Positions 1 through 5,291 of a stretch of DNA of 9,220 nucleotides are shown here, one piece after another. The position numbers were made by a program, and so were the translations under genes. This DNA is from AG1 sp035559775. Lineage in GTDB: Archaea; Thermoproteota; Thermoprotei_A; Sulfolobales; AG1. The stretch covers positions 1 through 9,220 of the forward strand of contig DATMAU010000046.1 of NCBI GenBank assembly GCA_035559775.1, written 5' to 3'. How positions within the stretch are numbered: the stretch's first letter is position 1; each line of letters opens with the position of its first letter. The notes under the pieces were generated by a model. That model saw only the letters and a list, made by a program, of their open reading frames with translations, was not told where the DNA came from and searched no databases.

Positions 1-2
1 GT

Positions 3-272
3 AATATTAGGAAGGTGAAGTCTATACTTAAGAAGAATATAGAGATAGTCGAGTACTCAAACGATTTTGACCAGCTGGTGAGAAACATATTCGCACCGGC
101 AAGGATAGCCTCGATCAAGAGGGTACAGACACCGAGCGGAAAAGTAACTCTATATGTGAGCGTGCATCCACAGGATAAGGGTATAGCGATAGGCAGAGGG
201 GGCAGGAACGTTCATAAGGCTAAGCTAATTCTTAAGAGATACTACAACATAGATAATATAGTGATCACATAA
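3..272 (+). CDS. nusA: NusA-family KH-domain transcription factor, 3' part only
   Basis: C-terminal part of the short archaeal NusA, an RNA-binding protein made only of KH domains and associated with RNA polymerase. The frame is open to the left edge of the window, so the gene starts outside it; the GTG at 15 is probably internal, because the preceding codons (Asn-Ile-Arg-Lys) continue a typical NusA sequence. Visible are the linker with the NIFAPARI segment and the last KH domain, with Val-Ser-Val-His-Pro-Gln-Asp-Lys-Gly followed by the GRGG form of the GxxG nucleic-acid loop and a basic helix (HKAKLILKRYY). The TAA stop is at 270-272. Archaeal NusA is about 140 residues, so roughly a third is missing. 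In many crenarchaea it sits in the rpoB-rpoA-rpl30e-nusA-rps12-rps7 cluster; here no rps12 follows and an RNA-like region comes instead. Confidence 0.88.
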   Translation, partial: NIRKVKSILKKNIEIVEYSNDFDQLVRNIFAPARIASIKRVQTPSGKVTLYVSVHPQDKGIAIGRGGRNVHKAKLILKRYYNIDNIVIT

Positions 273-301
273 GCCACGATCCATAGAACACATAACCGTT
301 T

Positions 302-514
302 GTCCCTGGATGTTCATCCTACTCATTTTATTCATGGTCTTATCCGGGGACTTCCACCTATACCCGCAGGATCTCTGCCCCTAAGGGGTGTCATGGGCGG
401 CCGTCGAGTCAAAGGGCACGTGGGTCCCATCTAGCTTTGCCCCAGGTGGCTTGGAGCGCTGCTCCCATCGCCGCCCGAGACCTGTGTGGGGAGACTCGCA
501 TCGAGAACCCCTTT
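302..514 (+). ncRNA. Candidate structured RNA of unknown family
   Basis: A non-coding block whose core (about 391-480) is roughly two-thirds G+C by hand count, far richer than its surroundings; in hyperthermophiles this usually marks a structured RNA. Helices I can read: 302-311 with 342-351 (10 bp including one U.G); 366-369 with 375-378; 378-381 with 385-388; a long-range helix 395-401 with 470-476 (7 G-C pairs), extended by 390-392 with 477-481 after a mismatch; inside it 410-414 with 435-439 and 453-457 with 461-465; and a final hairpin 488-491/508-511 with inner arms 495-498/502-505, followed by TTT. Three positions pair as U.G only if the plus strand is the RNA, hence the strand call. 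I found no 5S, SRP, RNase P or tRNA signatures. Ends are approximate and the family is unknown. Confidence 0.45.
488..514 (+). terminator. Hairpin plus short T run, possible 3' end of the RNA
   Basis: Arms GGGG (488-491) and CCCC (508-511) enclose a second perfect stem CTCG (495-498) and CGAG (502-505) with a three-base loop. The hairpin is followed by TTT at 512-514. This looks like a stem-loop terminator for a plus-strand transcript. The T run is short and archaeal termination usually relies on T runs alone, so it may instead be the last domain of the structured RNA. Confidence 0.3.
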
Positions 515-555
515 CAAAGCTTATAGATACATCCTACGAATATCAAAAAGAAAAC

Positions 556-606
556 AGCCTCGGTTAGCTTTATAGTGGGCACTGGTTATCATCCATCACC
601 GAGGCT
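556..606. repeat. Perfect 9-bp inverted repeat with 33-bp spacer
   Basis: AGCCTCGGT at 556-564 is the exact reverse complement of ACCGAGGCT at 598-606. The spacer holds a promoter-like AGCTTTATAG (566-575, plus strand). On the minus strand the arms are flanked by a near-miss box C (TGATGG) and CTAA in place of box D, so a C/D guide RNA is not supported. Either a hairpin RNA or a protein-binding site is possible. No open reading frame covers it. Confidence 0.5.
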
Positions 607-709
607 TCCTGGTTCTCTTCTTCCACGTCCAACAACTTAATCTATAAACCTTTAGGCTTTAGGTGAGCTTTATGTCAGAGCAATAGGTGTTTAAGAGATC
701 AGGGCAAAC

Positions 710-786
710 TGGTGGACCGGCCGGGATTTGAACCCGGGTCCTCTCGGATGCCAACCGAGCGCTCTTCCAGGCTGAGCTACCGGCCC
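710..786 (-). tRNA. tRNA-Ala (GGC), CCA encoded, no intron
   Basis: The minus strand gives a complete cloverleaf. The acceptor GGGCCGG pairs with CCGGTCC, the D arm is GCTC/GAGC, the anticodon stem CTCGG/CCGAG encloses the loop TTGGCAT (anticodon GGC), the variable loop is AGGAC, and the T stem CCGGG/CCCGG encloses TTCAAAT. The third acceptor pair is G3.U70, the main identity element for alanyl-tRNA synthetase, which agrees with the anticodon. A73 is at 713 and CCA is encoded at 712-710. No intron interrupts the anticodon loop. The gene stands alone with its own promoter at 813-825. Confidence 0.97.
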
Positions 787-812
787 ACCATTCTAGAAAT
801 AGAGATTTGGGT

Positions 813-825
813 GCTATAAGCTTTT
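813..825 (-). promoter_or_regulatory. BRE/TATA promoter of tRNA-Ala
   Basis: On the minus strand, AAAAG (BRE-like) runs directly into CTTATAGC, a good crenarchaeal TATA box. Its centre lies about 30 bp ahead of the first tRNA base at 786, which puts the start a few bases upstream of the mature 5' end. Confidence 0.65.
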
Positions 826-864
826 ATGCTGTTGTCAACGGTTTTGGGATGGAGTAGGCGGAGG

Positions 865-968
865 CTAAGGATAAAAGGCTCAGGTGATAGGGATCTGGAG
901 TAGGAAGCCAGGGGAAGAGCTTGTTGGTATCAAAAACAGCCGTAGTGAAACCTGAACCTCTATTTAGG
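865..968 (+). repeat. Degenerate 104-bp dispersed repeat, copy 1
   Basis: Aligned by hand to the minus strand of 9011-9114, this segment shares the blocks AAGGATAAA, CTCAG-N-TGA, TAGGAAGCC, GGGAAGAGC, ATCAAAA and TGAAA-N-C-N-GAACC in the same order and nearly the same spacing, about 70% identity over 104 bp. One-base insertions and deletions between blocks shift the reading frame, and all frames but short ones contain stops, so a shared protein is unlikely. It lies in the gap between the tRNA-Ala gene and the 3' end of the ribbon-helix-helix gene. No terminal inverted repeats or target duplications are evident. Similarity may reach left to about 852. It could be a mobile-element remnant, an RNA gene family or a repeated protein-binding region. 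Confidence 0.7.
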
Positions 969-1044
969 TTGATTCATATAGTTCCTAGCTGGCGGTGATT
1001 TAATTATGAGTTATAGTTGTTGTTTAAAAAAACTATTAGTTCCT

Positions 1045-1344
1045 CTACTTTGTAGCGATGTTCTTCTGTAGCACTATTTTGAGTAGCTCTTCTCTGAGTG
1101 ATGCGACCTTTGTTCTGTCGATCCCACTTGCACCGGCTTCTCGCCTTGCTATCTCTTCTAAGAGCTCCATATAGATCTTTATTGCGTCTCTTATGAAGTC
1201 GCTCCTGCTTCTATAACCTGCTTTTTTCCATGCATCGTCAAGCATTCTCAGTGTTCCTTGTTCTAGTTTTATCGATACTATCCTTGGAATCCTTACATTG
1301 AGTTCGAAGCTCTCTGAACTAACCTTCCTGACTATGATCGTCAT
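1045..1344 (-). CDS. Ribbon-helix-helix (CopG/MetJ-type) transcriptional regulator
   Basis: A 99-residue protein with a classic ribbon-helix-helix fold signature. A short beta strand at about residues 20-28 (RIVSIKLEQ) would pair between subunits and enter the DNA major groove. Helix A follows at 29-43, a turn rich in Arg and Ser (RSRS), and helix B at 48-66 (SDFIRDAIKIYMELLEEIA). A charged C-terminal helix follows (83-95). Such proteins act as dimers or higher oligomers and often repress their own promoter; no antitoxin-toxin partner is adjacent. The start is fixed by a strong Shine-Dalgarno sequence GGAGGGAG (1348-1355) just ahead of the ATG at 1344. It is transcribed away from the HTH/C2H2 gene at 1577, and the 232-bp gap between them contains a small palindrome (1450-1466). 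The regulated targets are unknown. Confidence 0.8.
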   Translation of the reverse strand: MTIIVRKVSSESFELNVRIPRIVSIKLEQGTLRMLDDAWKKAGYRSRSDFIRDAIKIYMELLEEIARREAGASGIDRTKVASLREELLKIVLQKNIATK

Positions 1345-1384
1345 AAGCTCCCTCCGAGTTCCTAGAAACTTATATTAAGGGTCA

Positions 1385-1398
1385 GATATATATTCTTT
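1385..1398 (-). promoter_or_regulatory. BRE/TATA promoter of the RHH gene
   Basis: Minus strand reads AAAGAATATATATC. It lies about 45 bp ahead of the ATG at 1344, leaving a leader long enough to contain the Shine-Dalgarno sequence. A second AT-rich box at 1368-1378 is too close to the start codon to fit a leader that includes the ribosome site. Confidence 0.5.
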
Positions 1399-1449
1399 GA
1401 CGCTTCTCCTCTTTCCATTCATCATAGGGTAATATGGATCCTCGATGCC

Positions 1450-1466
1450 CTGTAATTTTTATACAG
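1450..1466. promoter_or_regulatory. Small palindrome in the divergent intergenic region, possible operator
   Basis: CTGTA at 1450-1454 and TACAG at 1462-1466 flank seven A/T-rich bases between the two divergent genes. Dimeric ribbon-helix-helix proteins bind short paired half-sites like this. That the neighbouring regulator uses it is inference, and palindromes with five-base arms also occur by chance. Confidence 0.25.
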
Positions 1467-1506
1467 TGAATTTCTCCTAGCAGATCTACCAGGTAATACG
1501 CCTTGA

Positions 1507-1536
1507 CAAATATATATAGGGGTTGTGATTTAAATA
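1507..1536 (+). promoter_or_regulatory. Promoter region of the HTH/C2H2 gene
   Basis: Two TATA-like stretches occur, CAAATATATATAGG (1507-1520) and GATTTAAATA (1527-1536). The second fits a transcription start near 1556 and a leader of about 20 nt before the ATG at 1577. The ribosome-site match in the leader is weak (AGGT at 1567-1570). Confidence 0.45.
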
Positions 1537-1576
1537 TGGAACACTCTATATTCTAGCTAGTATAGTAGGTAACATA

Positions 1577-2068
1577 ATGGATAAGGGGCATATATCACCT
1601 GCAATAGAGGTTCTCGAATACCTGGTGCTGAAAAAGATGGCCGGTAGACCTGAGGTTCTCGAGGCTTTGATCGAATACCTAGGAGGCTCCCTCCCTCCGT
1701 CGCAGGCTAACGATAGGTATGGGATCTCTAAACACCAGCTAAGGGGGTTTGTCCAGAGGATCAATGAGAAAGCCGGTGATAGGAGGCTGGCGGAGTTCCT
1801 TATAAAGATGGCTACACCGCTGATACTATCCATGGTCGAATCAAAAATAGATAGGAGCAAGAGACCCGAGGTTTGTTTAATATGTGGTAGGAGGCTTGTG
1901 AACATGTTTCCCGAGGATCATCTTAAGAAGCACCACTACGAACACCTCGAAGAGGAGGTAAGAAAGGTGGCTGCAGAGCTGAAGAAAATAATAGCTGCCA
2001 GGAGGAAGGAGAAGACATATGCCGAGGCTAATGCTAAGGAGCTCAGCATCGGGTCTGTATCACAGTAA
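1577..2068 (+). CDS. Uncharacterised protein with HTH-like N-terminus and C2H2 zinc finger
   Basis: I do not recognise this 163-residue protein by name. Its N-terminal two-thirds is helical. Residues about 41-66 (PSQANDRYGISKHQLRGFVQ onward) have the spacing of a helix-turn-helix, with Gly-Ile-Ser at the turn and a basic recognition helix. Next comes a single zinc-finger pattern: Cys100-x2-Cys103-x11-His115-x3-His119 (His120 is an alternative ligand). Residues 121-147 form a strongly charged helix rich in Glu, Arg and Lys that could be a coiled coil or bind nucleic acid. There is no signal peptide or membrane segment, so it should be cytoplasmic. The combination suggests a DNA- or RNA-binding regulator. 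It is divergent from the ribbon-helix-helix gene and convergent with rpo8 (55 bp between stops). The start is the first ATG of the open frame and fits the promoter at 1527-1536. Confidence 0.72.
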   Translation: MDKGHISPAIEVLEYLVLKKMAGRPEVLEALIEYLGGSLPPSQANDRYGISKHQLRGFVQRINEKAGDRRLAEFLIKMATPLILSMVESKIDRSKRPEVCLICGRRLVNMFPEDHLKKHHYEHLEEEVRKVAAELKKIIAARRKEKTYAEANAKELSIGSVSQ

Positions 2069-2123
2069 CCAGCTTTAGAGATAGCGGAATTCCGATCATT
2101 GTTCCACGGGGTACTTGGGCAGG

Positions 2124-2486
2124 CTACTTGATCAAGCAGTAATAGATCTCATCACTTGGCTTTAGGTCGAGCTCATCGATCACTGAGGGGTCGTTGGGCC
2201 TTATGATAACTAAGTATCCCCAGAGGCTTATCACGATCCTCTTCTGATCCTTGTCCTTTATGCTTACAATAACCCCTCTCGCACAGAGATCAACACCGTC
2301 TCTATACTTGGGAAGATTCTTTGAAGCGATCATCTCGAGCTCCTCACCTTCTCTGAATGTTATTAGCTCTCTATGAAGATCCATTGTTATGCTGAGCTCC
2401 TCACCACCCAGCTCTATGACCTTGACACCAGGGATCCTGCTATCCTTTATAGATAAAACCTTAACCCTGGATCTAATGCTATCCAT
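2124..2486 (-). CDS. rpo8: DNA-directed RNA polymerase subunit Rpo8 (RpoG, Rpb8-like)
   Basis: A 120-residue beta-rich protein that I identify as the crenarchaeal homologue of eukaryotic Rpb8, a small subunit of RNA polymerase. Supporting features are the N-terminal strand VKVLSIKDSRIPGVKVIEL, the middle segment KYRDGVDLCARGVIVSIKDKD (Rpb8 proteins have an equivalent aromatic-Gly segment) and the late strand ISLWGYLVIIRP, which parallels the Gly-rich YVSFGGLLM strand of Rpb8. Rpo8 is known from Crenarchaeota and Korarchaeota and is absent from Euryarchaeota, so it also places the organism. The gene stands alone on the minus strand with a promoter at 2522-2534 and a short predicted leader. It converges with the HTH/C2H2 gene and diverges from the SmAP3 operon. 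Identification rests on motif and length recall, not a search. Confidence 0.83.
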   Translation of the reverse strand: MDSIRSRVKVLSIKDSRIPGVKVIELGGEELSITMDLHRELITFREGEELEMIASKNLPKYRDGVDLCARGVIVSIKDKDQKRIVISLWGYLVIIRPNDPSVIDELDLKPSDEIYYCLIK

Positions 2487-2521
2487 ATCCGTGTTCTCCC
2501 GCCAAGATAGGATTTTTCCGA

Positions 2522-2534
2522 GTAAATAAGCTTA
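2522..2534 (-). promoter_or_regulatory. BRE/TATA promoter of rpo8
   Basis: Minus strand reads TAAGCTTATTTAC, a BRE-plus-TATA arrangement like that of the tRNA promoter (AAGCTTAT shared). It predicts a start near 2502 and a leader of roughly 15 nt before the ATG at 2486. Confidence 0.55.
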
Positions 2535-2564
2535 GTGTTGTTGATGATCAGTGTTATCGTTCTA

Positions 2565-2649
2565 GATCTGTGTCTCCCCCACTAGCGTCTGGATCGAGGT
2601 CTATGATGATAATAGTTAATATAAGCATCCGAGCAACACAGATCCAGAC
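2565..2649. repeat. Two overlapping 9-bp inverted repeats sharing one arm
   Basis: GATCTGTGT (2565-2573) is the exact reverse complement of ACACAGATC (2636-2644). GTCTGGATC (2587-2595) is the exact reverse complement of GATCCAGAC (2641-2649). The right arms overlap by GATC, so the two stems exclude each other if this is transcribed. The element lies between the divergent promoters of rpo8 and the SmAP3 operon, outside both predicted transcripts. It could therefore be a pair of operator sites or part of an unannotated small RNA. Confidence 0.55.
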
Positions 2650-2684
2650 CCTATGCTTAGCATCATTTCCAATATTACTCCCCC

Positions 2685-2700
2685 TAAATAAATATTTATA
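2685..2700 (+). promoter_or_regulatory. AT-rich TATA region of the SmAP3-TGT-DUF371 operon
   Basis: TAAATAAATATTTATA follows a C-rich stretch and ends five bases before the ATG at 2706. Initiation about 25 bp downstream of its left part would fall on or next to the start codon, so the first gene is probably translated from a leaderless message. Confidence 0.5.
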
Positions 2701-2705
2701 AGGTG

Positions 2706-3155
2706 ATGAGCCTGAGCACGCCAACAGGTGCGAGGAGGTTTTACACTGAGATAGGGAGTCTTGTGGATAAGAGAGTATATGTTAGGCTTGTCGATGGGAA
2801 GGTCTATAGGGGTGTTTTACTAGGCATAGACCAGCCTAGCCTTAACGTGGTGCTTGGAGAGGCTGATTCTGAGGGTAAGAGGTTCTTCAGGGTTATTATA
2901 AATGGCAGCAGGATCTCTGAGATCGTCGTTGAGGAGATACCCCTCTTCGACCCCGAGGAGTTCTTCAACCTAGTTGTCCAAAGGCTTAACATAAACCCAG
3001 CTAATGTGAAGGTCTATAAAGAGTCGGGGTCAGTGGTTATTCTGGATAGATATAGGGTTTCTGAGAACGGTGTTGAGGGTTCTGGAGCCCTAGCCAACAA
3101 GATCTTCGATATATGGCAGGAGTATATGGAGGGTAAGAAGTCTAAGAGGAGCTGA
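2706..3155 (+). CDS. Two-domain Sm-like archaeal protein, SmAP3 type
   Basis: A 149-residue protein with an N-terminal Sm fold and a C-terminal extension, the architecture of crenarchaeal SmAP3 (known from Pyrobaculum). Sm1 spans residues about 17-50 and ends in GIDQPSLNVVL, where Asp42 and Asn47 match the conserved D-x-x-x-x-N uridine-pocket pattern. Sm2 is FRVIINGSRISEIVVEE (61-77). The usual Arg-Gly of Sm2 is Asn66-Gly67 here, which may change RNA affinity. Residues 82-149 form the extra alpha/beta domain and end in a Lys/Arg-rich tail. Sm proteins form rings that bind U-rich RNA. GTG at 2703 is an alternative start one codon upstream; ATG at 2706 was preferred. The stop is followed one base later by the TGT start, so this is the first gene of the operon. 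Confidence 0.87.
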   Translation: MSLSTPTGARRFYTEIGSLVDKRVYVRLVDGKVYRGVLLGIDQPSLNVVLGEADSEGKRFFRVIINGSRISEIVVEEIPLFDPEEFFNLVVQRLNINPANVKVYKESGSVVILDRYRVSENGVEGSGALANKIFDIWQEYMEGKKSKRS

Positions 3156-3156
3156 G

Positions 3157-4764
3157 ATGCCCGAGAGCTTCCAGATCAAGGATAAGGATCTGATGGGAAG
3201 GATAGGTGTGATAGAGACCAAAAACGGCAGGCTTGAAACACCTGTTTTTTTACCAGTCATAGATCCTGTGGAACAGGTAGGGGATAAAGCGATCCTCCCC
3301 GCAAGCGAGATCGAGAAGATGGGTTTCAAAGCAGTGATAACCAATGCCTATCTTATTAAAAAAACATACGGAGAGTCTGCTATTGAGAAAGGGGTTAGAG
3401 GTACTATAGGCTTTAACGGGGTCGTGATGACCGATTCAGGGGCTTACCAGCACATGGTCTATGGGAGCGTTGATGTAGGTAACAGGGAGATTGTCGAGTT
3501 CCAGGAGAGGCTTGGAAGCGATATAGCGGTTATACTCGATATACCCACAAAAGAGAGTTCAAGCTATAGTGAAGCCCTATACAGCGTTGAAGAGACCCTC
3601 AGAAGGGCTCGGGAGGTTATAGATATAGTGTCTAGGTCAGAGACTCTCTGGGTTCTCCCAATACAGGGGGGAGCGTATCTAGATCTCGTGAGAAGATCTG
3701 CTAGAGAGGCTAGAGGGCTTGATGGCTACTCTATCTACGCCATAGGAAGCCCTGTCACCTTTCTCCAGAGCTATAGGTACTCAAAGATAATAGACATGAT
3801 AATAACCGCTAAGGAGGAGCTTTTCCCAAGCTACCCAGTGCATCTATTCGGGGCAGGGCACCCAATGATACTTCCCTTCGCAATAGCCCTGGGTATAGAT
3901 ATGTTTGACTCAGCAAGCTATATACTCTACGCCAAGGATAATAGATATATAACCGAGTATGGGACCGAGAGAGTTGAGGAGCTCGAGGTTTTCCCATGCA
4001 ACTGTCCTGTTTGTTCTAAATACTCGCCAAAGGATCTGTTAGAAATGGATCGTAGGGAAAGAATAGGGTTGATAGCGAGGCACAACCTATACATGATCGA
4101 TAAGGAGGTTAGGAGGGTTAAGACCTATATTAGGGAGGGCAGGCTATGGGATCTCCTGGTCGAGAGATCAAGATCCCACCCATCATTGCTAGACGCAATG
4201 AGCAGGATCATTATGAACTCGGATAAGATAGAGAGATACTCGCCATATTCTAAGGGAAGGAGGGGGCTATTCATATATGATTCAATATCTAGGTACAAGC
4301 CACAGATGATAAGAACTATGGAGAGGCTTAGTAAATACCTCTCCTACGTCATCGAGAAGAGAGTCCCTGGTATGAAGATTGTTGCAATGATCCCTGGGGA
4401 TTATTCTATTAAGCCTTTCTCCAACTCCCCTATATATACGAGGGCTCTAGAAGATCTATCAAGAGAAGCCCTACTTGAAGAGGTTTTCGTGTTTTTCTAC
4501 ACGCCATATTTTGGAATCGTTCCGGAGGATCTTGAGGAGACATATCCATTCTCACAGCACGAGGCACCCGAAACCATAGATCTGGGCTCTATAGGGGATC
4601 TCGGTGAGGAGATCTATAGGCTTGTAACAAGGATCAAGAGTGGTGTGCCGAGGATCATTATCTACTACTCAAAAGAAATTCCGTGGAGTGTTGAGACAGC
4701 ATCGATATTGAGGAAGAGGTTAGCAGGCCCTTATGATGAGATCATAGTGTTGAGGGAGATCTAG
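3157..4764 (+). CDS. tgtA: Archaeosine tRNA-guanine(15) transglycosylase, PUA domain apparently absent
   Basis: This cytoplasmic enzyme exchanges guanine-15 in the D loop of tRNA for preQ0, the first tRNA-bound step of archaeosine synthesis. The 535-residue protein has the TGT (beta/alpha)8 barrel at residues about 10-330. MTDSGAYQ carries the general-base Asp93, LDIPT (128-132) lines the base pocket, and FDSASY carries the nucleophile Asp251. The zinc site is Cys281, Cys283, Cys286 and His309. After the barrel, a C1-type domain starts at KGRRGLFIY (366-374), and FGIVPEDLEETYPFSQHE (452-469) is a hallmark of the archaeal enzyme's C-terminal region. The best-studied euryarchaeal enzyme is about 580 residues and ends in a PUA domain. 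Here the chain stops soon after LRKRLAGPYDEIIVL, so PUA appears missing and may be encoded elsewhere. The ATG follows the SmAP3 stop by one base; an AGGAG lies ahead of it. Confidence 0.95.
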   Translation: MPESFQIKDKDLMGRIGVIETKNGRLETPVFLPVIDPVEQVGDKAILPASEIEKMGFKAVITNAYLIKKTYGESAIEKGVRGTIGFNGVVMTDSGAYQHMVYGSVDVGNREIVEFQERLGSDIAVILDIPTKESSSYSEALYSVEETLRRAREVIDIVSRSETLWVLPIQGGAYLDLVRRSAREARGLDGYSIYAIGSPVTFLQSYRYSKIIDMIITAKEELFPSYPVHLFGAGHPMILPFAIALGIDMFDSASYILYAKDNRYITEYGTERVEELEVFPCNCPVCSKYSPKDLLEMDRRERIGLIARHNLYMIDKEVRRVKTYIREGRLWDLLVERSRSHPSLLDAMSRIIMNSDKIERYSPYSKGRRGLFIYDSISRYKPQMIRTMERLSKYLSYVIEKRVPGMKIVAMIPGDYSIKPFSNSPIYTRALEDLSREALLEEVFVFFYTPYFGIVPEDLEETYPFSQHEAPETIDLGSIGDLGEEIYRLVTRIKSGVPRIIIYYSKEIPWSVETASILRKRLAGPYDEIIVLREI

Positions 4765-5243
4765 TGCAGAGCGATAACGAGATCTACGTTGACAAGGTAT
4801 ATGCTAGGGGCCATAGGAATATAAGGGCTACGCATAGAACAACGTTCGAGATAACGAGAGAAGATAGCCTCACACCGAGGGGCGATTGCATAATAGCTAT
4901 ATCCGCGGATAAATCTGTAAGAGATCTAGATCAAGAGCTGAAGAATAGAATAAAGAGGGGGTGGGTGATAGCGATAGCGATTGTTGTTAACAATATATGG
5001 GATATGGCTATGGGATACGGAGATCCTGGTCTCGAGCTAAGCGACCCCGTCAAGATCATTGCCAGGAAGAGCACGTATATAGCGCCAAACACCATAATGC
5101 TGAGATCTAATAAGGCTGCAGTAGATCTCAGAAGAGATCTGATGGATCTTCTTAAAAAGGGGGAGGAGGCGACCATATATATAGCTGTATCTAATAATCC
5201 ATCATATCTAAAGGACAAAATATCGGAGATCGTTAATAGCTAG
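4764..5243 (+). CDS. DUF371 family protein, function unknown
   Basis: A 159-residue conserved archaeal protein that I assign to DUF371 from its signature blocks: ARGHRNIRATHRTTFEIT (14-31), LTPRGDCIIAISADK (36-50), and a C-terminal half with GYGDPGLELSDPVKIIARKS (84-103) followed by a KAAVDL helix (117-122). Family members lack a proven biochemical role. The invariant His/Arg-rich first block and RGDC block could form an active or RNA-binding site, but that is inference. The GTG start overlaps the TGT stop by one base (TAGTG), with GAGGGAG a few bases upstream as ribosome site, so translation is probably coupled. Co-operonic placement with an Sm protein and a tRNA-modifying enzyme hints at RNA metabolism. 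The stop at 5243 faces the rpl15e stop across 48 bp. Confidence 0.85.
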   Translation: MQSDNEIYVDKVYARGHRNIRATHRTTFEITREDSLTPRGDCIIAISADKSVRDLDQELKNRIKRGWVIAIAIVVNNIWDMAMGYGDPGLELSDPVKIIARKSTYIAPNTIMLRSNKAAVDLRRDLMDLLKKGEEATIYIAVSNNPSYLKDKISEIVNS

Positions 5244-5291
5244 CATAATATAGTTTTAAAAGGCTTGCTAGAGAGTTGAAGTCTATTCCTT

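Noticed and set aside
365..515. Structured block as SRP RNA, because the minus strand contains GGGAGCAGC
   Set aside because: The GGAA tetraloop and paired CAGG side of helix 8 are absent at the right spacing, and there is no room for a roughly 300-nt RNA with an Alu domain.
365..515. Structured block as RNase P RNA or 5S rRNA
   Set aside because: No GAGGAAAGTC or matching 3' conserved element for RNase P, and no GAACCCGGAAGTTAAGC-type loop of 5S rRNA on either strand.
556..640. Possible split or degenerate tRNA half at the 9-bp inverted repeat
   Set aside because: The acceptor-like stem and TAGC resemble a tRNA start, but there is no T arm, anticodon stem or CCA.
595..660. Third copy of the dispersed repeat (minus strand AGGAAGCC near 604-612)
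   Set aside because: Only one eight-base block matches; the other blocks are missing.
881..955. Repeat copy 1 as a C/D box RNA (GTGATAG near 885, CCTGAA near 951)
   Set aside because: Box C is imperfect, copy 2 has CCGAA in place of CTGA, and spacing and internal boxes are wrong for a C/D guide.
1546..1905. Minus-strand 119-codon frame opposite the HTH/C2H2 gene
   Set aside because: The plus-strand protein has a coherent HTH and zinc-finger pattern; the antisense product shows no recognisable domain.
2542..2711. Repeated TGATGA motifs (2542, 2604, 2704) as box C of C/D guide RNAs
   Set aside because: No CTGA box D lies at the usual spacing of about 50-60 nt, and the last motif is the SmAP3 start region.
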